Positions 50,601-61,315 of a stretch of DNA of 64,000 nucleotides are shown piece by piece. Source of the DNA: Bugula neritina (taxonomy: Eukaryota > Bryozoa > Gymnolaemata > Cheilostomatida > Bugulidae). The first letter of the stretch is position 1. The number at the start of each line of letters is the position of its first letter. Below the pieces are notes generated by a model. It saw only the letters and a program-made list of their open reading frames with translations. It was not told where the DNA came from and searched no databases. Made by a program: the position numbers and the translations under genes. The stretch covers positions 31,340,273 to 31,404,272 of the forward strand of contig OZ037766.1 of assembly GCA_964035545.1 (NCBI GenBank), written 5' to 3'.

Positions 50601-53508
50601 TATCTACAATACCCTTCACTAAAGTAAGTGAACAATATATTTTGATTCTTCAGTAACTACGTTTACTTGATAAACTCTTTTTGGTAAATGTATAATAAAA
50701 AAACTCACGCAAGTTTATAGTCGCTATCCCTGTGAGAAAACCCTGATGGAAAGGTTTTTGTTAGAAGATGAGGCACAGGAGCAATTATGGCTGGATGCTC
50801 TTCCTAACATCACCAATGGCCTTTGTCAGGGTTCGAACCCACGACTTCGTGTTCACAAAGCGAACACTTTAACCCCTAGACTGCGGCTGCTCCTTTGGTA
50901 ATTGTATAATACTACAAGTTTTTTTTACAGGTGATGAATTTAGTTCACCCAGAATATAGTTGGGTGGCTACGATAATCTCATTATTCATAATGGTCAGCA
51001 TTACTGTGTCCTATTTGTTTAACAGTACAATACTGTGTCATACAGGTGAGTTTAGATACTAGTAGATTTAGTATACTATTTATTATATTGTATAATATAC
51101 TATTTACTATATTGTATAATATACTATTATGATATTGTATAATATACTATTATTTATTATATTGTATAATATACTATTATTATATTGTATAATATACTAT
51201 TATTATATTGTATAATATACTATTATTATATTGTATAATACTTTACTATTTTTTATATATATTATATAATATTATATTATTTATTATATTATAAAAACTG
51301 TGCTAGCTTTAATGTTAAATATGGTGTTATACTGTTATATTATGTAATATTATATAAACTGTTATGTATGAATTGTAGCTGACGCTCTCGTACTCTTTAT
51401 TTTCTAGTTGAAGGAGTCATAACTTCATGGTGGAAAGAAAGTTGGAATAAATGTGACTTTATGGAAATAAACTGTCAGAATATTACAAGTTCTCTAGCAA
51501 ATATTGTCTTTCTGTCCGTCATATTCATTGTGGCCATGTTTAACCCTAAGGTAATGTTACTATATTATACTGTGTAATGTTTAATACTAAGGTAATGTTA
51601 CTATATTATACTGTGTAGTGTTTAATACTAAGGTAATGTTACTATATTATACTGTGTAATGTTTAATACTAAGGTAATGTTACTATATTATACTGTGTAA
51701 TGTTTAATACTAAGGTAATGTTACTATATTATACTGTGTAATGTTTAATACTAAGGTAATGTTACTATATTATACTGTGTAATGTTTAATACTAAGGTAA
51801 TGTTACTATATTATACTGTGTAATGTTTATTACTAAGGTAATGTTACTATATTATACTGTGTAATGTTTAATACTAAGGTAATGTTACTATATTATACTG
51901 TGTAATGTTTAATACTAAGGTAATGTTACTATATTATACTGTGTAATGTTTATTACTAAGGTAATGTTACTATATTATACTGTGTAATGTTTAATACTAA
52001 GGTAATGTTACTATATTATACTGTGTAATGTTTAATACTAAGGTAATGTTACTATATTATACTGTGTAGTGTTTATTACTAAGGTAATGTTACTATATTA
52101 TACTATGTAATGTTTAATACTAAGGTAATGTTACTATATTATACTGTGTAATGTTTAATACTAAGGTAATGTTACTATATTATACTGTGTAGTGTTTATT
52201 ACTAAGGTAATGTTACTATATTATACTATGTAATGTTTAACCCTAAGGTAATGTTACTATATTATACTGTGTAATGTTTAATACTAAGGTAATGTTACTA
52301 TATTATACTATGTAATGTTTAATACTAAGGTAATGTTACTATATTATACTGTGTAATGTTTAATACTTAGGTAATGTTACTATATTATACTGTGTAATGT
52401 TTAATACTAAGGTATTGTACTATATTATACTGTGTAATGTTTAATACTAAGGTAATGTTACTATATTATACTGTGTAATGTTTAATACTAAGGTAATGTT
52501 ACTATATTATACTGTGTAATGTTTAATACTAAGGTAATCATAATGTTTCATAAAATTTCAACTTGCTTTCTTGAATCAATTTGCTAAAATCCTTTCAACT
52601 ATCTATTACCTAATTGTTGCTGTGGTATTGTGGGGTGCTTATGCCGTCTCTAGTTTCTACTTGTTTGTGAGGTACAGACGTCACTTGTTTGTCTTTCGTC
52701 TTTTGCTGACTGTTGCTACTTTTATACCTTAACAAGCTGTAGGTAATGTTTGTTTTCTCCACTTGTGTGTAATTCATACCTTTCTTGGATAGTTGCATCA
52801 TTATTTGAATATTACGCTAATAATAATTTGCTTTAGTACGGTAATAATATCACTATTTCGATAGTTAAATTAATTTAATAAGCATCGGAAATGAAAACCA
52901 TTTCATATTACAAGTATACATTAAACATGGTTGATGTTTTATGCTCATATTGTATTTTAACTGAAACTTATTCACTTTATTCTTGGTTATTCATAGCAGC
53001 ACGTACTGTCCTGGTGTCAGACATGTGATTATCTGTTTTAGAGTTTCCTGGTGGTTGTGGAAAAGTTGATGTCGTTTGCTGTGAACTTTGGGTTAGGGTT
53101 CTTCATGAGTATAATAGTTTGGAAGTGCACCAGTGGGAAGTACAGGTGAGTCTACTTGGTTAGTCAATATGGTCTAGTTACTAGTCATATTAGTCACTAT
53201 TAGTTAGTATTAGAGTCATAGCAGTTGGTATTGGAGTGATATTTGTTACTGTTAAAAGTGATAATAGCTAGTAATAGAGTCACCATAGTTCTTAAAGTCT
53301 TGTAGATCAATCAGCATCTGGATAATTTAGTATTAGGAATTTATTTATTTTTGACAATTTTATTTTGTTTATTTAACTTCTTTGCAGAGACCTGGATATA
53401 CCCCTCCCCTTGTCTAAAGTACAGATTCATCTCCAGTATATTGTTATTGTATTCTTCATGACTGCATCTATCTATGATATAGTTGTGTGGATATCAGAGA
53501 GTGTGTGA
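44695..53508 (+). CDS. Amino-acid-permease-like polytopic membrane protein, paralog 3
   Basis: Fourteen exons: 44695-44740, 44926-44967, 45481-45554, 46570-46662, 47314-47440, 48702-48867, 49265-49388, 49813-49971, 50305-50477, 50581-50623, 50931-51045, 51408-51550, 53042-53145 and 53388-53508. They splice in frame to 509 residues. It has the same helix pattern as paralogs 1 and 2: YILGAGVLGLPVTLARAG first helix, acidic loop, TNNGTYC luminal loop, final ASIYDIVVWISESV. It is the most diverged copy in exons 4, 6 and 8. The exon 6 donor is GC (AAG, then GCAAGT), where the other copies have GT, so this intron is predicted GC-AG. Two SINE copies and three simple-repeat arrays sit in its introns. 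Family assignment is by resemblance to AAAP transporters and is uncertain. The exon model is well supported by the three-way comparison. Confidence 0.85.
45640..45980. repeat. 12-bp minisatellite in intron 3 of paralog 3
   Basis: About 28 units of AATAGACTATCG or AATAGACTATTG. It is open on both strands because the unit is a multiple of three. Exon 3 reads into it without a stop if its donor (45555) is skipped. Confidence 0.95.
48401..48615 (+). mobile_element. tRNA-derived SINE, copy A (intron 5 of paralog 3)
   Basis: The head resembles a tRNA, with an A-box-like TGGTCTAGGGG and a B-box-like GGTTTGAGCTCC. The body shared with copy B includes GGAAGAGCACCCAGCCATAA, CAGGGGTTTTCTCACAGGGA and a tail ACTATAAACTTTCGTGAG. 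Confidence 0.75.
49505..49590 (+). mobile_element. Deleted fragment of the same SINE (intron 7 of paralog 3)
   Basis: CCACGGCCTAGCAGTTCAAA resembles the head, followed by GGCCATTGGGGATGTTAGGA of the body. The middle is missing. Confidence 0.5.
50695..50896 (-). mobile_element. tRNA-derived SINE, copy B (intron 10 of paralog 3)
   Basis: Read on the minus strand it has GGAGCAGCCGCAGTCTAGGG at its head, a perfect B box GGTTCGAACCC, then the same body and tail as copy A. The orientation is opposite to the gene. Confidence 0.8.
51060..51290. repeat. TTGTATAATATACTATTA repeat in intron 11 of paralog 3
   Basis: About ten impure units just after exon 11. It corresponds in position and sequence to the shorter repeat in paralog 2. 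Confidence 0.8.
51551..52536 (+). repeat. 41-bp minisatellite in intron 12 of paralog 3
   Basis: About 24 units, beginning exactly at the exon 12 donor (51550/51551). Each unit repeats TTTAATACTAAG followed by GTAATG; a few read TTTATTACTAAG or TTTAACCCTAAG, the latter identical to the exon end. Confidence 0.95.
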
Positions 53509-55462
53509 CACTAAACTATATTATAAACAATGCATTACTAACTTTCTCTAAAGAGGGAAATATCTTTCACCTTTCACTCTTGTTCTTTCTTCAAGGTGCA
53601 ACAATCTATGATATATTTTGTACTTTTGTAAGAGTCTTGTATTATATTTACTCCACGGCCTTCCGACAATCTCTATTGTTTTTGGCTTCTTTTAAATTAG
53701 GTATTAGAAAGTTGATGTTTATGTACTTTTGTGTTGCATGTTGCTGTTTGAAAATTTATAACTATTGGTTGTCATATGGTTACTTCTAGCCCATGATTTC
53801 TCAGCATGTGATCAACTTAAACTTTGAGAGGTTTTTTCTACTTTTTATATGATACTTTTGCTATTTTATTATTATTATGTTTTTATTATATTATTGACTC
53901 CAGTTGTTTTTAGAGTTAGGAATCATTGGTTCTCTTACAATAGTCACTAATTATTGTAACACATTATAACACATTATACTCAGTTTTTAGTGTACAAACA
54001 TTTCTAGTTATTCAAACCTTGTTTATTATGTATTGAAAGCATGACAGTACTTGGTCTAAAGCACGATATGATGCCTAACTTCATAACATATTCATATAAT
54101 ATGTATGCATTTATACTGTATGTTTATATTATACATTATATATACATATTTATATATTGTATTTTATATCATATACATATTTATACAATACATTATATGT
54201 AGGTACATTATATCATGTATATTTATATAATACATTATAGCCTCAAACTTTTTTCTCACCAACTTATTAAACATTTGTGGAACTTAATGAACACACAGCC
54301 AAGGCATGGTATACCTTATCAAATAAACTGTAGCTCCCACCTGGTATATTCCAAATAAAACTGTACACGAGTATATATATATATATATATATATAATTAC
54401 AACTATATGTCACTACATACTAGGCTGCTCATGATAACACAACTGCCTAGTGATGTTTGCAAGTAAAAGTTTCAATCTATTCTGCATGATCTAAATTATT
54501 AGAAGAAAATTCTATTTTTAGCTCGGGTTACTTGCGTGCAGCTCTGGGCTGTCTGTTTTCAACACAAGTTAATGTTTTCAGTATTTCCAACAACAAAATG
54601 TGAGCTAATTTTATCGGTTAGTTTTTATAAGTTGAGTTTTTCCATCACTCAATGTTTCATGCAGTTTCTTTGTCAAACAACAGAGCAGTGGTGTTCAAAT
54701 TCTGTATTTCAGTGACGTGCAAAAATTTGTTTTAGCTGATGATGTTAATTGTGTGTATAAGCATGTGTGTATAAGCTTATGTGTATAAGCTTATATGTGT
54801 ATAAGCTTATGGATAGATGCAGCTACACATGCACCTCTACTGTATTCGTAACTTGTAATGCAATAGTCTTGGTTTGTTATAACTTTTAAACTAAGTCGTC
54901 AATGAAAAAAATGCATTTTTTAACTGTTTAAGAATATGCAATACTTGAAAATTAAATGCACATTAAATAGTATTTAATAAAAGAAAGCATGTGTATATTT
55001 TTTAATACTGCATGGAATTTCTCATTTGATGTTTACAGTTTTTTTAGTTTGTAAAGTAAATATGTGCTGCAAGCAAGCAATAACAGCTGCAATAGTAGGT
55101 ATATTGAGCTAAAGTTAGGGTACTAGGTAGGCTATACATATAAGTAGAGCTAAAAGTAAAAAAATATTATTAAACATAATTCCATGAGCAAAAGTTAGGG
55201 TGGGTAAGACGAAAGTCTAGCCAAAGCTATCGTAGGTGCTAATGATTTTAAGCCAAAATCTGGGCAGGTTGTTAGAGTATAGTATATATTATAGATTTTA
55301 CCCATTATTATTTCTTTTGTTATTTTACTTGCTAGCGTGCACAGCTGTGAGTACATATCCAAAATGCATAATAAATAATATAGCATGCACTTATATATGT
55401 AATCTGTTGTACATAGTAAATACTACATGGTGTCTTAATTTCAAGAGATGTCTGAAGCTGTA
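53509..55462. other. Convergent 3' spacer between paralog 3 and the defensin-like gene
   Basis: No convincing exon. A 100-codon ORF (53487-53789) is hydrophobic, overlaps the end of paralog 3 and has no family features. A (TA)n run lies at about 54370-54395, and TATATT-rich DNA at 54100-54240. Two plus-strand AATAAA sites around 54320-54360 are too far for a confident assignment. Confidence 0.4.
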
Positions 55463-56403
55463 TTACAAGGAGAAGAAGTCATAGCATCTACAAGCAACAC
55501 CAATACAAGAACCTGTCTTTCGGCCAAGTGACTGGCACCAGAGCACACACTGGTTGGGATTTTCCGGACAGCCGTGCAATCGAGGTTTGACAGTCACTGT
55601 TCGAGGTTTGACAATCACTGTTCGAGGTTTGTCTTCTGCTATTCGAGGCTTGAGTTCTACCGTCGTCCGAGTCTTGACTTCTTCTGCTAAAACTCAAAGT
55701 TATGAATTTATAATAAATGAATTGACTTTAACTGTGTTATTAACTTGGAGCTGTGCCAAGACTCTCCAGTGCTCCTGCACTAATCACATTTCTAGAAAGG
55801 ACTCAAACTCTGTCAAGTGATGACAAATTGACTTTCGATTTGAATTTACTACAAATACAAATTTCAGTTTTAAAGCCAAACTTATATAACAAAAAAGTTG
55901 ACACAAACTTATTTAGTCACCAAAACATCTGCATAATGGTTTTTATATTGCATTGAAAAGTTGCATAATAATTGCATAATATAGCATTATAGAGCTGATT
56001 AGTAGGACTTATATTCTTCTACTGGTAACAAGTATCTTTTATGCTAAGCAATACTTGTAGTAGTAATATAATAATACTAAATAAATGATTGTATGTAGTA
56101 GCCTATATTATTTCTTTAATTTAAAATACTTGGTAATCCAAGTTCCAACCAGTACAGATTTATCACCTGCATTAATATTTATTATAAAAATCTTCAACTA
56201 GTATTCAGCTAAAAGGCCAGTGAAAAGTTGGTAAACAGTCAATTCTAGCTTTGGCAGATTAAAAGAATATCCTATTTCTATATCGTGTTATTATAGTTTC
56301 CAAATGTATATATTGGACTCACCAAAAGAGCAGATGAGAAGTAAGCATGCAAATACTGCCAGGTTTTTCATGACGGAGCCTGTACCATACAACTAGCTGA
56401 AAC
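55463..56403 (-). CDS. Secreted CS-alpha-beta defensin-like peptide precursor
   Basis: Two coding exons on the minus strand. Exon 56323-56403 has its ATG at 56371 and gives the hydrophobic leader MKNLAVFACLLLICSF. Exon 55463-55683 completes an 89-residue precursor, joined phase 1 through a GTGAGT donor and a TTTTAGCAG acceptor. Residues 17-51 are a basic, Cys-free pro-region with KPR motifs at 28, 35, 42 and 49. The C-terminal 38 residues hold six cysteines at 55, 62, 66, 76, 81 and 83, spaced C-X6-C-X3-C-X9-C-X4-C-X-C. This is the cysteine-stabilised alpha-beta pattern of invertebrate defensins, with a gamma-core GSCIGVAC. Such peptides usually disrupt microbial membranes or bind lipid II; activity here is inferred. 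The coding frame of exon 2 has no ATG, so ORF calls miss it. The alternative, a CS-alpha-beta peptide of another role, cannot be excluded. Confidence 0.8.
55590..55650 (-). repeat. 21-bp coding repeat in the defensin pro-region
   Basis: Two and a half tandem copies of a unit that translates as KPRTVxV, with degenerate copies upstream (LKPRIAED). The unit is a whole number of codons. Confidence 0.8.
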
Positions 56404-56535
56404 CTGCAAAGGTATTATACAATCACTTACAGTATAATATATACTATAGCCACTGCATATAGCACATAGCATAGTACAGCCACTGATGATAGTACATGGT
56501 ATATTATAGCAATTGAAAGCAAGTTATATACTTAC

Positions 56536-56611
56536 TGTTCCAACACTATAACCTGTATCTTGCAATATTAGCAGTTTTTGCTTCCAATATCATAAAACCC
56601 TGCTATTTATA
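56536..56611 (-). promoter_or_regulatory. TATA box and untranslated first exon of the defensin-like gene
   Basis: On the minus strand TATAAATA (56604-56611) is followed about 30 bp later by the expected start site near 56580. A short leader then ends at a GGAACA/GTAAGT donor (56536). Its acceptor is the TTTGCAG before 56403. The site positions are predictions. Confidence 0.6.
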
Positions 56612-57776
56612 TACTAAATTTTGGCACCAATTCTATTGTTTGGGCAATAAAAATACTTTTCTTGCTAGCATAGTGTTTATAAAAAGTTATTTTCACGTTT
56701 TTGTTCAAAACATGTACAAACTGAAATAATTTAAAGGCATTATTTGCATGTTTCTATGCTTACGAATTAATAACGTAATATAGGTATTATGTTTATATAG
56801 CCATTTCGTGTAACACTCAGATTGAAAAACAAGTTTTGAATCAAGAAGAAATATTCAAATTGCATATAAACAATGAGAGGGGCTCACGTTTATTGATTTT
56901 GTAACATAAAAGTGTCTTTATGGCTTCAAGTGGCTAATAATTTGGAATATAATGCAATGTTGAAACTGTTACATTTATGTACATGCATTAAAATTTTTTG
57001 CTAAAAATATCAATGCATGATAATGCAGTACATTGTGATTGTTTATCAGGTTAATAACATGCAACATTTGGAGATTTCAGCAGCAAAGATGTAAAGCCTT
57101 GCTCATGCAAACAGTAAAATATATTTTACATGAATCTTAAAATCTAGTTCAATGTAACTTGTTTTATGGGTCATCAACAGTTATTGATTTAAGTTTACAT
57201 TAATAATGAATATATCACCTTTGGTAAATAACTCATGTTTTAGACTATATATAAAGCCAAAGCCAATTAAACGTTTTCTGTGTGTATACTGTATACACAC
57301 AAGCTAAATAAACAGTCATATTTTTGGTGAAGTCATAGAGCATTTGCAACAATTTAATACTTTAGGGAAGTTTTGAAAACAAAAATGCAGCTGTATGCAT
57401 GTAGAAATTGTATTTGACCTTTCAAATAAAATATTTTTGAAAGTTACTTGTTGCAATGATGAAAAATATGTTTCATTCCTGTGAACAAGCAAAGGTGAAA
57501 CAACTCCACAAGTTGAGCTGAACACGTGTGATGCGATGCGATTTATCAATGTGAACTTTAACCCTTCTGTGTGAATAGGGAACTAGGGAACCCCGCTATA
57601 GTTTCAGTTCAGTGAGCGTGCCTCAATCAATATTAGCGAGCCGTACATTTTCTTTTATTCAGTCATTGTTTTCTTCTCATTTTCTGACTTGGGTTTAAAA
57701 TTAATGATTTATAATTTTACTTGTTGACTCCTGCTCCTTGTCATTTCGCAATACAAAAGTTTGAGAGCAATTTAAT
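56612..57776. other. Divergent spacer between the defensin-like gene and UCHL3
   Basis: AT-rich. No convincing exon or repeat family was recognised. The 77-codon minus-strand ORF at 57316-57549 has no family features. Confidence 0.4.
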
Positions 57777-60700
57777 ATGGCAGATGAAAATAGTAAAATA
57801 AGATGGCTCCCTTTAGAATCAAACCCTGAGGTACAGTAAAAGTTAAACCCGAACTCCAACTTGTTCATGTTGTACTTGTAGTCTTGTACTTGTAGACTAG
57901 ACCTAGTTGTACTTCACTACTTGTACTTGTAGTTAAGTAGTAGTTCTAGTTGTAGTACTAGTTGCACTTGTGTAGTTATCAATAAGAGTAAGTCTAATCA
58001 GTAATTACTATGATTATGACTATGACTCTGACTACAGTACTAGTATCACTATCAGTATCGGCATAGGCTGATTATCATTATGACTTACACTAACTAAAGT
58101 AGAACTATAAGTATAGTCTATAACTATAAGTATAATAGTATAATAAGAAGTTACGGCTTTAAATATCGATATGGATTAAATGAAGACTAAGTCTCAAGCA
58201 ATTGCTGCAAAATATCAATTTGAATTTTTTTATTCAACTTTAGCATAAGTATATGATTATGACCATTACATATTGATATTGATATTTATTATGGTTGTGA
58301 CAATTGAATCAGATTATCATGAAAAAAGTTATCATCATTTTTAAGTTTTAATTATTGGACTGTTATGATAATGGCTGGCTAATATTAATGAATTATTTAG
58401 TTGTTAGGCCAAAAGCTTAAGAAATTTTTTTTTTATATTTTATAAAAATGTTAATATTAAGTTAAATTATTATTATAATCGTATTGATTTTCTTATAAAG
58501 TTTTAGTTTGTGTTTGTAATTTTGTACTGAATACTAAAGTAGACATTTATGCTTTATCAATGTTGATAGTTAACTATCATTACTATTTAACTTTTAATGT
58601 CTGTGCACCAATAAAAGCTGTATGATTATCAATTATCATTACTACTGAGTGCTGACACAGAAACTGTACCATACATGCATATTTTAGGTTATGAACAAAT
58701 ATATAGAGAACTTGGGTGCATCATTATCCTGGGGATTTCATGATGTATTTGGTTTTGATCCTGAGTTGCTGATGATGGTTCCTAGACCGGTTGCAGCAGT
58801 TATGTTGCTCTACCCCATTACAGAAAAGGTATTTCTAAACATCAGCAGCACACCACACATGGGTTTTCTGCAATATATGCAATATGCATCATGACTTCAC
58901 AGTGTATGTTTTTGACGCAGTCAATTAGGAGTTGTCGGTTTTGTCAAGCTTTTGTCAAGCTTTACTTGTATCTATGCCAGTGATAAAAAGGCTATTCAAA
59001 GAATTCTCAAAGATTGCTCAAAACTCGGAATTAAGTATCTAAACATTGATTTGCACATTCAGAAACTCACTAAAGAACTTGCCATCAAATATATAACAGA
59101 CAATGACCATTTCATCAATAACTTTCTTAGTCAATGCCCTTCTGGAAGATATCGAACCATCAAATATAGAGGGGCATGGGGCAGAGATAGCTTCTTGCGA
59201 CATCTTGTAAATACTTTAAAGGAGCTTTTATTTTAAATAATCCAACAGAGTTTTGATTTTTTCTCTTATTTTTGTTCATTCCTACTTATTATAGCCAGTA
59301 TTTACACTGAATTTTGCAACGTGTTGTCATGTTTGTGATATGTAATAAATCAATCAATCAATCAATCAATGATTAGAAGGTTTAATTGCATCTCAAAACT
59401 CAATATTTTTATACAGTCAGAGTCGGAGATGATTGGAGTCCCAGAAGATAACGAAAACTTATATTTTATGCGTCAAACCGTGGGCAATGCCTGCGGAACT
59501 GTTGGAATTATCCATGCTTTGGCCAATAGCAGATCACAGATTCCACTAGATGGTACAGTTTATAGCTAATTTCTATTCTTCTATGGTTACTTATTTATTT
59601 ATCTCTTTCAAATTTCAATGTTTTCTAGTATGTCATTACTTGATGTTTTTTTACAACATTTTCAAAACTTTTTATACGTAGCTAGCTTTTAAATTTATCC
59701 TTTGAAAAATGTGGATTCATCTTTCTTTATAATTCAATCTAACTTAGTCAATATCAACATAGAAGGAATGGAAAATATCATTAGCATTCATATATATATT
59801 TATTTGGAAACCTTTCCCTTGTAATTATAAAAATCTTCTATTTCAAATCTGTATATAGGTAGTGGCATTTTTATTTAATAGTTATATATGTCTGATATGT
59901 TGTGCATTTGATATGCTGTATATATTATTTTGTATATTAGATATGGGCACATTCTATATTACTTATAATTATAGAATCTAAACCTTTAGCTGCATTCCTG
60001 GAGTCTAGTAAAGAACTTGACAGGGACGCTCGAGCTACAGCTCTTGGAAAAGATGAAAGCATCGGTTGGTGTATAGGAGATATACTCAAGTCTGCTGCTT
60101 ACAAACTTTCTAAACAGAGAAAACAGTTGCATTTAAGTAGGGCAAAGCATATGGAGGTTTCCAGCGCTTTGGGTTTGTAGAGCGTGGTGTAAGGAGTGTG
60201 TAGTACCTTACTCTGTGGCGTGACTCATTTCTATAATTTTAGTTTAGCTTCCAGAACCATCTTGTATTTCTCTCAACTCAACTCCAAATTGATGCTAACC
60301 GGTCGGTGGCTTATATCTTAAACTGCTTTCTACTTCTTAGCTAGAATGTTGAATTAATGTTGCTTGGACCTCCTTTTTCTTTCCATGATGATTTTCAAGA
60401 CTTGTATTACTTGCTTTAAAGTTTAGCCTTGACCTGTGACAACAAATCTACCCACTGTTTATGCACAGGTGCTGCCCATGGCTCCTCGGCCCTAGAAGGC
60501 CAAACGGCAGCCCCTGATATTAATGAGAAAGTGAATCTTCATTTTGTCGCCTTCATACATGCAAATGGGGGTCTTTACGAAATGGACGGCCGCAAAGAAA
60601 AGCCCATAAGACATGGGAACACAACTGCTGATACATTGTTAGAGGCAAGTTGTACAGCAAATTTCTTTTCCAAGTTTTTAAAATTGTCCAACAAATTGTC

Positions 60701-61058
60701 ACTATTGATCAGATCTCAGCTTCTAGCCTAAAAATGTGACCCCAACTTCTATTATATGGTTGAATGATATCCAAATTTACATGTAAATGGGGAGGCAATT
60801 CTTGTGATAGGTGTCATTTTTTAAATAATTGCAATATCCCTGTAATTTGTGTATGCACGAATATGTAGTTTTATTATCCATTTTGATAGTAATGCAGTGT
60901 TGAAAAGTTGTGTTTAGGCTAATCTGATAATTTACATTTCAGTTTGAACTAATACTTATTTTGTGCTATTTTAGGACACAGCAGAAGTAGTTAAGAAGTT
61001 CATGGCGAGAGATCCTAGTCAAATCAACTTTACCGTCACAGCTCTAGCTTCTAATTAG
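57777..61058 (+). CDS. UCHL3: Ubiquitin carboxyl-terminal hydrolase, UCH-L3-like
   Basis: Six exons: 57777-57830, 58688-58828, 59417-59552, 59975-60064, 60469-60644 and 60975-61058. They splice in frame to 226 residues; human UCH-L3 is 230. It is a cysteine protease that releases small adducts from the ubiquitin or NEDD8 C-terminus. Catalytic features are in register with the family: oxyanion Gln85 and nucleophile Cys91 in [11 protein letters not shown], His165 in LHF, Asp180 in EMDGRK. The start [18 protein letters not shown] matches the family N-terminus, and the end is [15 protein letters not shown]. The exon 5 donor is GC (GAG, then GCAAGT) and the exon 4 donor is weak (GTTGGT). The active-site crossover loop is in exon 4 and the start of exon 5. 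AATAAA at 61268-61273 is the likely poly(A) signal. Intron 2 contains a LINE-like fragment. Confidence 0.94.
57850..58150. repeat. Degenerate simple-sequence block in UCHL3 intron 1
   Basis: TTGTACTTGTAGTCTTGTAC-type, then TATGACTATGACTCTGAC-type, then AACTATAAGTATAGTC-type blocks. It begins about 20 bp after exon 1. Confidence 0.65.
58925..59367 (+). mobile_element. 3' fragment of a non-LTR retrotransposon (LINE-like) in UCHL3 intron 2
   Basis: An ORF of about 90 codons (58952-59236) has the feel of a LINE reverse-transcriptase C-terminus ([20 protein letters not shown] near its end). A short AT-rich 3'UTR and a tandem ATCA tail (59346-59367) follow. 5' truncation and a short tandem-repeat tail are typical of CR1/L2/RTE-type insertions. 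The family is not identified. Confidence 0.5.
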
Positions 61059-61315
61059 GCATTCAGTTGCTCATTGGCTGTTAACTCATGCAGCATTTCC
61101 TCTTTTTTCTATTTATAACAACTCACACATCACCACATTGTTACCATTTCATGCTTTATATTTACTTCTGCAAGCAATTACTTTCACTCAATATATAACT
61201 ATGAGCTGCATTTATTGTTTATATAAAGATGTATATTGTTGATCACAGTATAAAATATATATGTACAAATAAACACATTAACCAAATCAATTTCATAGAG
61301 CCTCATATCAACAGG

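Noticed and set aside
54370-54395. (TA)n run
   Set aside because: Ordinary dinucleotide microsatellite with nothing linked to it.
55488-55697. 69-codon minus-strand ORF (Ser/Gln-rich, ending LYWCCL) as the real product
   Set aside because: It covers the same DNA as the defensin exon in another frame. Only the spliced frame has a signal peptide, correct phase and the six-cysteine pattern.
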